From contig NZ_JAAIII010000010.1 in the NCBI RefSeq assembly GCF_012932425.1, positions 1 to 64,000 on the forward strand: DNA of 64,000 nucleotides, written 5' to 3'. Made by a program: the position numbers and the translations under genes. Positions within the stretch are counted from its first letter, which is position 1. The number at the start of each line of letters is the position of its first letter. Shown piece by piece: positions 13,014 through 21,956 of this stretch. Below the pieces are notes generated by a model. The model searched no databases. It had not been told where the DNA came from and worked only from the letters and a program-made list of their open reading frames with translations. The stretch is from Bifidobacterium oedipodis. GTDB taxonomy: Bacteria > Actinomycetota > Actinomycetes > Actinomycetales > Bifidobacteriaceae.

Positions 13014-13133
13014 AGTGCTGTAAGCATTGATTTGACGCGCGCGGCCTCAAGGCGTGGAAGGCGCCGGCGTCACATGAGTGCTGCAAGCACTGATCTGATG
13101 CGTGCGTCCTCTAGGCGCACCGAGGGAAGCGGT
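13014..13133. repeat. Imperfect 63-base tandem repeat between araD and araA
   Basis: Two diverged units start at 13014 and 13077. Both begin AGTGCTGyAAGCAyTGATyTGA and continue through GCGyGCGkCCTCwAGGCG. They occupy most of the araD-araA gap, and the second unit supplies the left arm of the hairpin at 13087-13187. Confidence 0.65.
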
Positions 13134-13187
13134 ACAAAGGTACCGCAACCGAGGAGCAACGACGAGGACGCTCCATCAGATCAGTGC
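13087..13187. repeat. Long palindrome covering the araD stop (element copy 2)
   Basis: GCACTGATCTGATG-(cgt)-GCGTCCTC (13087-13111) is mirrored at 13164-13187, the right arm spanning the araD stop codon. An inner stem, GCGGTAC-aaag-GTACCGC, sits at the tip. The block AGGCGCACCGAGGGAAG resembles the core shared by the elements at 7165 and 42900. The araA stop is followed by the same CACTGATCTGATG sequence, suggesting recombination between gene ends. Confidence 0.7.
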
Positions 13188-13873
13188 TGGCCGTAGACGT
13201 TTTGGTAGCGGTCGTTGAGCCGATCAATATCTTCCTGCGGGATCGGGATGATGTCGCCGAGCTGACGGGCGGCCCACATGGTGTGCGCCACCTCCTCGGT
13301 CATCGCGGCGGCCTTGACGGCACCCTCCGCATCCTTGCCGATGGTGAACGGGCCATGGTTCTGCATGAGCACCGCCGGGGACTTCGGGTACTTCTTCAAA
13401 GTCTCGACCACACCCTCGCCGATGGCCTCGGAGCCGATCAGGCGGAACGGGCCAACCGGCACCGGGCCGCCGAACTCGTCGCCCATCATCGTCAGACCGC
13501 ACGGGATGTTCTGACCGGTGGCGGCCCACGCGGTGGCGTAGGTAGAGTGCGTGTGCACCACGCCGTAGACGTCAGGCATGTGACGGTAGATGTAGGCGTG
13601 GGAGGCGGTGTCGGAGGACGGAGCTTCGGAACCGTCGACCACGTTGCCGTCCAGGTCGCACACGACCATCGAGCTCGGGGTCAGGTACTCGTAGCGCAGG
13701 CCGGAGGGCTTGATCACGAACAGATCGGCGGTGTGAAGACGCTGGGAGACGTTGCCGGCAGTCCACACGACCAGGTTCCACTTGATCAGCTGGTCGTGCA
13801 GGTTGGCGACGACCTCGCGCACCTGCTTGACTTCGGCGCGCACTTCGGGGCCATAATCAGCCAAAGTAGCCAT
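13181..13873 (-). CDS. araD: L-ribulose-5-phosphate 4-epimerase
   Basis: AraD converts L-ribulose 5-phosphate to D-xylulose 5-phosphate, which enters the bifid shunt. It is a class II aldolase-like enzyme of 230 residues with the phosphate-binding TAGNVSQR and KPSGLRYE segments and the zinc-binding HTHSTYA histidines followed downstream by a further His in MQNHGPF. A strong AAGGAAAGGAA site precedes the ATG. It is the middle gene of the operon, 26 bases after araB. Its stop codon lies within a long palindrome. Confidence 0.95.
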   Translation of the reverse strand: MATLADYGPEVRAEVKQVREVVANLHDQLIKWNLVVWTAGNVSQRLHTADLFVIKPSGLRYEYLTPSSMVVCDLDGNVVDGSEAPSSDTASHAYIYRHMPDVYGVVHTHSTYATAWAATGQNIPCGLTMMGDEFGGPVPVGPFRLIGSEAIGEGVVETLKKYPKSPAVLMQNHGPFTIGKDAEGAVKAAAMTEEVAHTMWAARQLGDIIPIPQEDIDRLNDRYQNVYGQH

Positions 13874-13899
13874 AGTTGTTTCCTTTCCTTAAGTGGGAG

Positions 13900-15546
13900 T
13901 TACTTGTCTTCCAAGTCAATGGATTCGATGGCGGTGTGCTCAATCGGCAGCCCCTTGCGGAAGCGGCCGAAGAACTCTTCGAAGCCTTCGACGTCCTTGG
14001 CGTCCGGGGTTTCCGTGGTTCCGGTGGCACCGGCGAACACGCGGCCGTCAAGATAGTCGGCGAGGTTGGTGTGGTCTTCGTTGGTGTGCCACAGGTAGTC
14101 GGCGAGTACTGCCATGCCCCAGGCACCACCTTCGGCGGCGGTGGACATGACCTTGATCGGGGTGTTGAATGCGGCGGCGAGAATCTTCTGCGCGACCTTC
14201 GGAGTGGTGAAAATGCCGCCGTGGCCCACGAGGGAGTCAACGGCCACGCCTTCGTCCTTGGTCATCACATCCATGCCGATCTTGACCGGGGAGAATGCGG
14301 AGAACAGCTGGGCGCGCATGAAGTTGCCGAGGGTCATGTTGGCCTCAGGGCTGCGGGCGAACAGCGGGCGGCCTTCGGGCAGGCCGGCGAGGAATTCGCC
14401 GGAGCGGAACGGATAGTTGATCAATCCGCCGCAGTTGGAATCCACATCGTCGGCGATGGCTGCGCGGAACAATGTGCCATACAGCGTGCCGGCGTCGACG
14501 GGCTGGCCCAGTGCGGCAGCGAACTGACCGAACAGACCCACCCAAGCATTGAGGTCGGAGGTGAAGTTGTTGGCGTGACTCATGCCAGCGAGGTCGCCGG
14601 CTGGGGTGGTGACCAGATCAACTTCGGGGTGCAGGGCCTTGAGCTTGCCTTCCAGCACCACCATGGCGAAAATCGAGGTGCCGGCGGAGACGTTGCCGGT
14701 GCGCACGCGCACGGAATTGGTGGCCACCATGCCGGTGCCAGCGTCGCCTTCAGGCGGGGCGAGCGTGATGCCGGGCTGCAGTGCGCCGGAAGGATCAAGC
14801 AGCTTGGCACCTTCGGCGGTCAGCTCGCCAGCGGGGGTGCCGGCCACGAGCGGTTCGGGCAGCAAGTTCTCCAGCTTCCACGGCTGGGCGGCAACCTCGG
14901 GCAGTGCATCGAACTGCTTGATGAATTCGGCCTCATAGGTGTGGGTGGTCGGGTCGATCGGGAACATGCCGGAGGCATCGCCCACGCCGAGCACCTTCTT
15001 GCCGGTGAGCTTCCAATGCACGTAGCCGGCCAGCGTGGTGAAGTACTTGACGCGGGAGACGTGCTCTTCCTTGTTCAGCACAGCCTGATACAGGTGGGCG
15101 ATGGCCCAGCGCTCAGGGATGTTGTACTGGAAGAGCTCGGAAAGCTTCTTGTGCGCTTCGGAGGTATTGGTGTTCTGCCAAGTGCGGAACGGCACCAGCA
15201 TCTCGCCGTTTTCGTCGAAGGCGAGGTAGCCGTGCATCATTGCGGAGAAACCGATATGGCCGATGCGGGTGAGCTTTTCGCCGTAAGCCTTCTCGACGTC
15301 CAGCGCCATGGAGCTGTAAGCGGACTGCAGGCCCTTCCAGATCTCTTCCTGGCTGTAGGACCACAGGCCATCTTCCAAGTGGGAGGCCCAACCGTAATCG
15401 CCGGATGCGATGGTGTGGTAGTTGTCGTCGATGAGGACGGCCTTGATGCGGGTGGAGCCGAATTCGATACCAAGCGAGGTCTTGCCTGCACGAATCTTCT
15501 CGGCGATATCGGCGACCGTATCCGCCGCGTTGTCGATTGCTGCCAT
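13900..15546 (-). CDS. araB: FGGY-family ribulokinase
   Basis: This sugar kinase (548 residues) phosphorylates L-ribulose. The N-terminal FGGY ATPase motif GIEFGSTRIKAVLIDD is clear, as are the sugar-binding GFSAMMHGYLAFDENG and WQNTNT segments. It belongs to the actinobacterial type often annotated as a xylulose kinase rather than the E. coli AraB type; position first in an operon with araD and araA fixes the assignment as ribulokinase. AAAGGAAAG precedes the start. A promoter and a LacI-type operator lie immediately upstream. Confidence 0.9.
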   Translation of the reverse strand: MAAIDNAADTVADIAEKIRAGKTSLGIEFGSTRIKAVLIDDNYHTIASGDYGWASHLEDGLWSYSQEEIWKGLQSAYSSMALDVEKAYGEKLTRIGHIGFSAMMHGYLAFDENGEMLVPFRTWQNTNTSEAHKKLSELFQYNIPERWAIAHLYQAVLNKEEHVSRVKYFTTLAGYVHWKLTGKKVLGVGDASGMFPIDPTTHTYEAEFIKQFDALPEVAAQPWKLENLLPEPLVAGTPAGELTAEGAKLLDPSGALQPGITLAPPEGDAGTGMVATNSVRVRTGNVSAGTSIFAMVVLEGKLKALHPEVDLVTTPAGDLAGMSHANNFTSDLNAWVGLFGQFAAALGQPVDAGTLYGTLFRAAIADDVDSNCGGLINYPFRSGEFLAGLPEGRPLFARSPEANMTLGNFMRAQLFSAFSPVKIGMDVMTKDEGVAVDSLVGHGGIFTTPKVAQKILAAAFNTPIKVMSTAAEGGAWGMAVLADYLWHTNEDHTNLADYLDGRVFAGATGTTETPDAKDVEGFEEFFGRFRKGLPIEHTAIESIDLEDK

Positions 15547-15597
15547 ATCTTTCCTTTGCCTTGGAACGCTAAGGTTTTTGACCCCTTCCTTGGGGGC

Positions 15598-15611
15598 TGT
15601 TAGCGCTCACA
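15598..15611. promoter_or_regulatory. LacI-family operator before araB
   Basis: TGTTAGCGCTCACA is a near-perfect palindrome (one mismatched pair) lying just downstream of the predicted -10 box, where a bound repressor would block transcription. It matches the perfect site at 8973. Confidence 0.75.
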
Positions 15612-15624
15612 TTTTCCGAGGATT

Positions 15625-15653
15625 ATTGTACCTGTAACTGGGACATGGCACAA
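15625..15653 (-). promoter_or_regulatory. araBDA promoter
   Basis: On the minus strand TTGTGC (15653-15648) and TACAAT (15630-15625) are 17 bases apart, about 80 bases before the araB start and directly upstream of the operator. Confidence 0.6.
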
Positions 15654-15706
15654 CTCAGTGTCGTGTCACATCCATAACGTTTTGATAACGGTACATATGA
15701 ACCCGT

Positions 15707-16822
15707 TCAACGGTGCGCGGCCGGCCCCAGCGAACGACGGATCATCACCTGGGCGGGGATCAGCCCAACGCCATGCTGGCTGTTCAAGAACGACGCCTCG
15801 TCGCCCTCCCCCAGCAGACGCAGCACCTCACGCATCGCCGCGACGCCAAGACCTTCGAAGTCGGGGCGCACGGTGGTCAGCGGCGGATACATGTTATCCA
15901 TGCCAGACATGTCGTCGAAGCCCACAACGCTGACATCCTGCGGGATTCTCACCCCATGCTCGTGCAGGGCGCGGCAGATGCCAACAGCCTGGCTGTCGTT
16001 CGCAGAAACAACGGATGTGGGCAGAGGCCTGCCGGCTCGGCCATACTCGTCGATGATATGGTTCATCTGGGCGTACGCCTCGTCGGCGTCCCAGGTATGG
16101 CAACGCACGATCTGCGCGTCAATGGAGTGGATGGCCGCATTCTTGCGCCAGGCGTCGAGTCGGGTGTGTGCATCGCGCCACTCGTTGGGACCTGCGAAAT
16201 ACAGGGCGCTTTTATGCCCGTATTCGGCGAGCAGTCGCACTACTTCGCCCATGGCGCCCCATTGGTCGATGCCGACCATGGCAGTACGCCGTTTATTATC
16301 CGAGGAAATCAGACTCAGCCCCTCGCGCACGGTCATCTGCCCATGGGTGGAAGTTACGATTACGCGCGGCTGGTTCACCTTGGCACGGCAGGCGGCGGCG
16401 AACATCACGTCAGTCGGCGTCAGAAAGATGAACGCATCCACGTTCTGTTCGATGAACGTGTCGCACAGGTTGTCAAAATCGGCTTGAGTGCACAGCGCCT
16501 CATGCACCATCATCACGCTCATGAACAGCCCATGGTCGCGCGCCATCGATTCGATGGAGGTGATGGCGGAAATGGGACCAAAGAATTTGAGGCCACCGGC
16601 GATCAAACCAATAGTGCGCGAGCGGCGGGAGGCCAAGGCTCGCGCAGAGTTTGAAGGACGGTATCCCAACTGTTTGATGGCTTCCTGCACACGAGCGCGT
16701 GTGGCATCGGATACATCCGGCGAGTCGTTGATCACGCGTGACACGGTTTGGTGACTCACCCCGGCAAGCTTGGCCACCTCGAACATGGATGGACGTTTAC
16801 TGGTTTTGCGGCTGGTTACCAT
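15707..16822 (-). CDS. LacI-family regulator of the arabinose genes
   Basis: The protein has the LacI helix-turn-helix at its N-terminus (MFEVAKLAGVSHQTVSRVIN and the hinge YRPSNSARALASRRS) followed by a periplasmic-binding-like sugar domain ending in VGFDDM. I choose the ATG starting MVTSRKTSKRP (371 residues), which follows AGGGAAGG; an open frame 19 codons longer has no homology. It lies directly upstream of araBDA in the same direction. In bifidobacterial regulon reconstructions the arabinose repressor is called AraQ; I infer this is it. A similar operator sits before its own gene at 16920. Confidence 0.85.
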   Translation of the reverse strand: MVTSRKTSKRPSMFEVAKLAGVSHQTVSRVINDSPDVSDATRARVQEAIKQLGYRPSNSARALASRRSRTIGLIAGGLKFFGPISAITSIESMARDHGLFMSVMMVHEALCTQADFDNLCDTFIEQNVDAFIFLTPTDVMFAAACRAKVNQPRVIVTSTHGQMTVREGLSLISSDNKRRTAMVGIDQWGAMGEVVRLLAEYGHKSALYFAGPNEWRDAHTRLDAWRKNAAIHSIDAQIVRCHTWDADEAYAQMNHIIDEYGRAGRPLPTSVVSANDSQAVGICRALHEHGVRIPQDVSVVGFDDMSGMDNMYPPLTTVRPDFEGLGVAAMREVLRLLGEGDEASFLNSQHGVGLIPAQVMIRRSLGPAAHR

Positions 16823-16919
16823 AACTACTCGAACCTTCCCTACACCAATCGGCGGGCCCATCGCATAGCCCGTTTCCACACTGATACTCTACAAATCTAG
16901 CGCACTCCAACCATTATTC

Positions 16920-16931
16920 GTGAACGCTCAC
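16920..16931. promoter_or_regulatory. Probable LacI-family operator before the regulator gene
   Basis: GTGAACGCTCAC has GTGA/TCAC arms around a central CG and matches one half of the araB operator exactly (CGCTCACA). It suggests autoregulation. Confidence 0.5.
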
Positions 16932-17060
16932 ATTCTGCCGTGTCGCCACTGCCCTATGAATCAGGTATTGGAATCATGTATTGCTGGATCCAGGCTATGC
17001 AAGGAAAATGCTATACCAAGCAATCGGTTCCAGCCGTCCACCCAACAAATGCCAACCGGC

Positions 17061-17738
17061 TTAAACCAAGTGCCAGCTGGTGCGATGCAGTGATGTGGGC
17101 CCATATTCGGCGATAGCAGCACGGTGTGCAGCGGAGCCATAGCCCTTGTTTTTTTTCCATTCATATGGCGCGTATTGTGCATCGCTGCCGGCAATCGACA
17201 CCATCAGCCTGTCACGGGTGACTTTGGCGATAACCGCGGCGGTAGCTACGGTGGCGCAGTGCTGATCGCCCTTGACCCTACAAGTCACCTCGGCGGGCAC
17301 CGGCACCTCAGGCGCGTCAAAGGTGTTGAGCGCCTTGGTGATGTAATCACTTGGCCCGTCAAGAATCGCGCCGACGCTGGCCGGCAATCGATCCAACTGG
17401 CGTTCGACCCGACTCAACGCACGTAGGGCGGCAACCCCAAGCGCATAGGCGATACCCCATTCGTCGATTTCAGCATTGCTGGCTTCGCCGACCGCCCAAG
17501 ATGCGGCCCAATCGGTTAATTCATCGAAAATAGCTTCGCGACGATGCTCGGTGAGCATTTTGGAATCGGCGACACCGGGCGGCACGATGGTATTTTGGAT
17601 ATTCTGCGCCCAGATAGCGGCGCATCCGACCATCACCGGCCCGGCCAGCGCACCACGACCGACTTCGTCAAATCCGACAATCAGATCGTAGCCTTGTCCT
17701 GCCAGTTCATGTTCGAGGTCAAGCGTGGGCGTGATCAT
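17061..17738 (-). CDS. rnhB: Ribonuclease HII
   Basis: RNase HII removes ribonucleotides embedded in DNA. The catalytic Asp-Glu pair is in GFDEVGRG; further conserved acids lie in ILDGPSDY and the TRDRLM helix, and the C-terminal segment KNKGYGSAAHRAAI is typical. The length of 225 residues is normal. Its start overlaps the lepB stop (ATGA), indicating translational coupling in the rplS-lepB-rnhB order common in Gram-positive bacteria. Confidence 0.95.
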   Translation of the reverse strand: MITPTLDLEHELAGQGYDLIVGFDEVGRGALAGPVMVGCAAIWAQNIQNTIVPPGVADSKMLTEHRREAIFDELTDWAASWAVGEASNAEIDEWGIAYALGVAALRALSRVERQLDRLPASVGAILDGPSDYITKALNTFDAPEVPVPAEVTCRVKGDQHCATVATAAVIAKVTRDRLMVSIAGSDAQYAPYEWKKNKGYGSAAHRAAIAEYGPTSLHRTSWHLV

Positions 17739-18640
17739 GCGTCGCCCGTCTTTGCGTCCGGTACCTGGTCAAATACTTCGTGATGTGATTCAAGCGCACC
17801 AATGCGCCCCAGCGGCCAATATGTCACGAATGCGGTACCCGCTACGTCAGATATGGGCACCAGCCCATGGTCGGCATCTTCCAGATGATAGCGGGAGTCG
17901 GCCGAATTGGCGCGATTATCGCCCATTACAAACACATGGCCTTCGGTGACGGTGACCGAGAAGGCGATGGCGCTGGGATCCACGCCAGGGCGGATATATG
18001 AGGATTCGTCGATGGCCACGCCGTTGACCGTAACCGGCTGGCCAGCGCCCTCGCACGCCACCGTGTCGCCGGGCAAGCCAATAAGGCGCTTAATCAAATA
18101 GCTGCCAAGCATGGAATCTGACTGTTCGTCGGCCAGCCATCCGTTCGGATCCTTGAACACGACTATGTCGCCGCGTTGCAAATCGAATACACCGGGGGTC
18201 AGCTTGCTGGCGATAACGCGGTCGCCAGGCAGAATGGTGTCCTGCATGGAGCGGGAGGGAATTTCATAGAAGCCAAGCAGGAAGATGCGGATCAGCAGCA
18301 CGATGACTACGGGAATGCCGCACCACAGGAAGAAATCACGCAGGGTAAACCGGTCATCCGACGTACGGGATGCCTTGTGCGCGGCACGGGAGCGAGTTCT
18401 TGTCGACTGCGGCTGAGCGCTCATATTATCTCCTGCTGATGTAGCTGATGCCTCAACCGTAAACGGCACAGGCGTCGGATCAACGCCATGATCGGCGACT
18501 TGGAAGTTACGCGCCTCCCTGGCGGCTTCGGAGTTCTCCATACCATCCTCCAAGGCATCCGAACGTTGAGCGGACGGTTGCATAGGCGAGGTGCCATGAT
18601 TCGGCGAAGACATGGGAATCCGCCCGTTATCGTCTTGCAT
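17735..18640 (-). CDS. lepB: Signal peptidase I
   Basis: This membrane serine protease cleaves signal peptides from exported proteins. A long disordered N-terminus precedes one membrane helix (FFLWCGIPVVIVLLIRIFLL); outside it are the catalytic Ser in PSRSMQDTIL and catalytic Lys in LIKRLIGLPGD, then the FVMGDNRANSADSR box. I start at the ATG of MQDDNGR because a perfect AGGAGG sits four bases upstream; a longer frame to 18676 lacks a ribosome site. The product has 301 residues. It is coupled to rnhB downstream. Confidence 0.93.
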   Translation of the reverse strand: MQDDNGRIPMSSPNHGTSPMQPSAQRSDALEDGMENSEAAREARNFQVADHGVDPTPVPFTVEASATSAGDNMSAQPQSTRTRSRAAHKASRTSDDRFTLRDFFLWCGIPVVIVLLIRIFLLGFYEIPSRSMQDTILPGDRVIASKLTPGVFDLQRGDIVVFKDPNGWLADEQSDSMLGSYLIKRLIGLPGDTVACEGAGQPVTVNGVAIDESSYIRPGVDPSAIAFSVTVTEGHVFVMGDNRANSADSRYHLEDADHGLVPISDVAGTAFVTYWPLGRIGALESHHEVFDQVPDAKTGDA

Positions 18641-18695
18641 GGAACCTCCTAGTGCTGATAATGCGCGCACCATCATACGCGGCTGGAATGAAAAC

Positions 18696-18722
18696 AGCCC
18701 GGAACGTTCGCCGTTCCGGGCT
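18696..18722 (-). terminator. Terminator after rplS
   Basis: AGCCCGGAACG pairs perfectly with CGTTCCGGGCT (loop of five) and is followed on the minus strand by GTTTTC. It sits between rplS and lepB, so lepB is partly insulated. Confidence 0.8.
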
Positions 18723-18760
18723 GAATTTCACGGTTTATTCGCGTGACCGTTAGCACACAC

Positions 18761-19126
18761 TCACTTGGCGGAGTTGTCGCGACGCTCGACGATACGAGCA
18801 GCCTTGCCGCGCAGAGCACGCAGGTAGTACAGCTTAGCGCGACGAACCTTGCCCTTACGCACCAGCTTGATGGAGTCGATGGACGGAGCGTGCAGCGGGA
18901 AGCGACGCTCAACACCGGTGCCGAAGCTGATCTTGCGCACCACGAAGGTCTCGTGCACACCGGCACCCTTACGAGCGATCACCACACCGGTGAAGGTCTG
19001 GATACGGGAGTTGTTGCCTTCCTGGATCTTCACGTTCACGTCGACGGTGTCGCCGGGACGGAAGGCCGGGATTTCCTCGGCCGGCTTCATGTGCTTGGCG
19101 TCAAAAGCCTCAATAGCGTTAACCAT
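18761..19126 (-). CDS. rplS: Ribosomal protein bL19
   Basis: bL19 sits at the 30S-50S interface. The 121-residue protein shows the typical [34 protein letters not shown] and the final [13 protein letters not shown] segments. GAGGAA precedes the ATG. It is followed by a strong terminator and then lepB-rnhB. Confidence 0.97.
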   Translation of the reverse strand: MVNAIEAFDAKHMKPAEEIPAFRPGDTVDVNVKIQEGNNSRIQTFTGVVIARKGAGVHETFVVRKISFGTGVERRFPLHAPSIDSIKLVRKGKVRRAKLYYLRALRGKAARIVERRDNSAK

Positions 19127-19454
19127 TGTTATTCCTCGTTCGCCGCCGCATACCGGCGATGGGTTCGGGGCGCGGCTGGGCCGGCCCTATATTCAACCCC
19201 GTGAGTTTGCCCACGGGGAGTTGCCGATCCGCTGGGAGTCTAACTTCCGTCGCCCAACTGGACCTGAAACGAGCGGGTTTATGCGGCAACCCAACTCGCG
19301 ACACAGCAATAGTTCAGATTAGTTTGTCGTGTGGACTGAGTTGGTCAATCGGCCCGACAAACAGTCGTCGGCACATTCCAACCATCCCCAGCAATCTCCC
19401 AACATCTGAAAAGTGCGGAAATCACCCGTGATGTGCGTTTGCCCCTATATAGAC
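19127..19454 (-). other. Long leader region of rplS
   Basis: This 330-base stretch upstream of rplS holds no credible gene. It contains a hairpin (CCCCGTG pairing with CACGGGG, about 19196-19218) and a GC-rich section near the start. A long leader before a ribosomal protein gene is where autoregulatory RNA structures occur, but I do not recognise a known L19 leader. Confidence 0.35.
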
Positions 19455-19492
19455 GAATGCCGTGCATAACGATGATGTTATGCACGGCATTC
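19455..19492 (-). terminator. Terminator after pgi
   Basis: A 16-pair perfect stem beginning GAATGCCGTGCATAAC with the loop gatgat lies about 35 bases past the pgi stop. A TATATAGGGGC sequence follows on the minus strand rather than a clean T run. Confidence 0.7.
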
Positions 19493-19525
19493 AGTGTTCT
19501 AGGTTCAGCACTCAGAGCTTAACAA

Positions 19526-21226
19526 TCAGAACTCGCGATTCTTGCGGTAGAAGGCGATCAGGGACTTGGTGGAAGCATCCTGAGCGGCGAGAGCCTCATC
19601 ATCCTGGCTGATGGCCGGGGTGATCTGCTTGGCCAGCTGCTTGCCGAGCTCCACGCCCCACTGGTCGTAGGAGTCCAGGCCCCACACAGTGCCCTCGACG
19701 AAGGTGATGTGCTCGTAGAGCGCGATCAGCTCGCCCAGCGAGAACGGGGTCAGGGCCACGCCGAAGATCGAGGTGGTCGGCTTGTTGCCCTTGAACACGC
19801 GGGCGGGGACGATCTCTTCCGGAGTGCCCTCAGCGCGCACCTCATCAGCGGTCTTGCCGAACGCAAGCGCCTTGGTCTGCGCGAAGTAGTTGCCCAGGAA
19901 CAGCTCGTGCACGTCCTGGTCGCCATCCTTGGTCGGGTTCGGGGTGTTGACGAACGCGATGAAGTCGGCCGGGATGAGCTGGGTGCCCTGGTGGATCAGC
20001 TGGTAGAAGGCGTGCTGGCCGTTGGTGCCGGGCTCACCCCAGAAGATCTCGCCGGTTTCGGTGGTGACGGGGGTGCCGTCCCAGCGCACGGACTTGCCGT
20101 TGGATTCCATGGTCAGCTGCTGCAGGTAGGCCGGGAAACGGTGCAGGTACTGATCGTAGGGCAGCACGGCGTGGGAAGCAGCCTTGAAGAAGTTGCGGTA
20201 CCACACGTTGAGCATGCCGAGCAGCACAACGACGTTCTTTTCGAACGGGGTGTTGGCGAAGTATTCGTCGATCTCGTGGAAGCCGTGCAGGAACTCCTCG
20301 AAGCGAGCCGGGCCGAACACGACAGCCAGGGAGGTGCCGACGGCGGAATCGACGGAGTAACGGCCGCCGACCCAGTTCCAGAAGCCGAAGGCGTTGTTCG
20401 GGTCGATGCCGAACTCAGCGACCTTCTCCAGGTTGGTGGAGACGGCGACGAAGTGCTTCTTGATGGCTTCGGCCTTCTGAGCCTCATCGCCAGCGGAGAT
20501 GGCGCCGTTGGCGGCCAGCTCCTCAAGCAGCCAGGTGCGGGCTTCGCGAGCATTGGTCAGGGTCTCCAGGGTGGTGAAGGTCTTGGAAACGATGATGAAC
20601 AGGGTGGTCTCCGGGTCGAGGCCGCGGGTCTTCTCAGCCAGATCGTTGGGGTCGATGTTGGAGATGTAACGGGCGGAGATGCCAGCGTCCGCGTAGGGCT
20701 TCAGGGCTTCGTACACCATGACGGGACCCAGATCGGAGCCACCGATGCCGATGTTGACGACGGTTTCGATCTTACGGCCGGTGATGCCGGTCCACTTGCC
20801 GGAGCGAACATCCTCGGCGAAGTCGTAGATCTTCTTCAGGGTGTCGCGCACGTCCTTGACGGTGTCCTGGCCGTCGACGATGTACTTGCCCTCGTCCTCG
20901 GCCGGGCGACGCAGCGCGGTGTGCAGCACGGCGCGATCCTCGGTGTTGTTGATGTGCACGCCGGTGTACATCTGCTTGGTGCGCTCGTCGAGCTTGACGG
21001 CCTTGGCCAGATCGGCGAACAGGGACAGGGTTTCGGGCTTGATCAGGTTCTTGGACAGGTCGAAGTGCAGGTCGCCGGCCTCGAAGGACAGCTTCTCGAC
21101 ACGATCCGCATCCTCGGCGAACCACTGCTTGAGGCTGATGCCCTCGGACTGAAGCTCGTCATAGTGCTTTTGCAACGCGGCCCATGCAGGAGTCTGGGTG
21201 GCGTCAACGGGAGGATTGATGGCCAT
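19526..21226 (-). CDS. pgi: Glucose-6-phosphate isomerase
   Basis: The enzyme interconverts glucose 6-phosphate and fructose 6-phosphate, feeding the fructose-6-phosphate phosphoketolase pathway. Family signatures are present: [12 protein letters not shown], the VSKTFTT phosphate loop, [11 protein letters not shown], and [15 protein letters not shown] with the catalytic His. I start at the ATG of MAINPPVD, nine bases after AAAGGA, giving 566 residues; an open extension to 21319 is unlike the family. It is a single gene with its own terminator. Confidence 0.96.
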   Translation of the reverse strand: MAINPPVDATQTPAWAALQKHYDELQSEGISLKQWFAEDADRVEKLSFEAGDLHFDLSKNLIKPETLSLFADLAKAVKLDERTKQMYTGVHINNTEDRAVLHTALRRPAEDEGKYIVDGQDTVKDVRDTLKKIYDFAEDVRSGKWTGITGRKIETVVNIGIGGSDLGPVMVYEALKPYADAGISARYISNIDPNDLAEKTRGLDPETTLFIIVSKTFTTLETLTNAREARTWLLEELAANGAISAGDEAQKAEAIKKHFVAVSTNLEKVAEFGIDPNNAFGFWNWVGGRYSVDSAVGTSLAVVFGPARFEEFLHGFHEIDEYFANTPFEKNVVVLLGMLNVWYRNFFKAASHAVLPYDQYLHRFPAYLQQLTMESNGKSVRWDGTPVTTETGEIFWGEPGTNGQHAFYQLIHQGTQLIPADFIAFVNTPNPTKDGDQDVHELFLGNYFAQTKALAFGKTADEVRAEGTPEEIVPARVFKGNKPTTSIFGVALTPFSLGELIALYEHITFVEGTVWGLDSYDQWGVELGKQLAKQITPAISQDDEALAAQDASTKSLIAFYRKNREF

Positions 21227-21506
21227 GAATTCCATTCCTTTCATCATTGATTGGAGCATGTATGGCAAATGCACGCAACGCTCCGTATCAGTTACCAAGA
21301 TACTTACAAAAGCGGACATGACAGCACAAAAATGCCCTGCGGCGTATTGATAGGAACCCCACTCACAGCATCACGCAAACACTCCGTGCGGCATCATGCA
21401 AAACACGCCCATAACCCCATCTGCATCACCCATGCAATTTCACCCGTCATACAATGCGTGACGGTATTCGCAACTTCGCGCGCGACACAAGGTCACATCA
21501 GGGCGA

Positions 21507-21536
21507 TTGGACTTTTGTCAGGGGCTGCCCTATACT
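21507..21536 (+). promoter_or_regulatory. tRNA-Thr promoter
   Basis: TTGGAC (21507-21512) and TATACT (21531-21536) are 18 bases apart and lie 44 bases before the tRNA. The remaining part of the pgi-tRNA interval (21227-21506) shows no gene. Confidence 0.6.
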
Positions 21537-21579
21537 CTTCTTCTTGTGCGCGGCTAGCGAAATGCTTTCCGCGAACCCA

Positions 21580-21652
21580 GCCACTTTAGCTCAGTCGGTA
21601 GAGCGGCTCACTCGTAATGAGCAGGTCGACAGTTCGATTCTGTCAAGTGGCT
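21580..21652 (+). tRNA. tRNA-Thr (CGU anticodon)
   Basis: A canonical cloverleaf: acceptor GCCACTT/AAGTGGC, D-arm GCTC/GAGC with GG in the loop, anticodon stem GCTCA/TGAGC with loop CTCGTAA (anticodon CGT, A37), T-arm GACAG/CTGTC with TTCGATT. CCA is not encoded. A terminator follows at 21661. Confidence 0.95.
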
Positions 21653-21660
21653 CCCTCACT

Positions 21661-21685
21661 ACCCCGGTTTCGACCGGGGTTTTTC
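21661..21685 (+). terminator. Terminator after tRNA-Thr
   Basis: ACCCCGGT-ttcg-ACCGGGGT is followed by TTTTT. Confidence 0.9.
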
Positions 21686-21746
21686 ATATTCATGGTTACC
21701 TACCGCATGTTCTGGGCATACTGCTTGCTACAGTAATGTCGTTCAC

Positions 21747-21830
21747 GCGCGAGTGGCGGAATTGGTAGACGCGCAGGATTTAGGTTCCTGTGTCTTTGAC
21801 GTGTGGGTTCAAGTCCCATCTCGCGCACCA
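21747..21830 (+). tRNA. tRNA-Leu (UAG anticodon)
   Basis: Acceptor GCGCGAG/CTCGCGC, anticodon stem CAGGA/TCCTG with loop TTTAGGT (anticodon TAG), a long class II variable arm, T-loop TTCAAGT, and an encoded CCA at 21828-21830. The 84-base length fits leucine. Confidence 0.95.
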
Positions 21831-21956
21831 TGCGGTGCTAGTATTGGTGCCGCTCTTGCACACATCACTGCAACAAATACACGCCCTGCGCACCCCGGTG
21901 ATACCCTGCAATACGTCAGGACCTGAGAGAAACCATGGATTTACCGGGAGGCGTTT

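Noticed and set aside
11406..13196. A 596-codon open frame opposite araA
   Set aside because: araA is certain from its motifs; the opposing frame has the Val/Gly/Asp/His pattern of an antisense shadow and runs into repeats.
19709..21250. A 513-codon open frame opposite pgi
   Set aside because: Antisense shadow of a conserved glycolytic gene; no start signal or domain.
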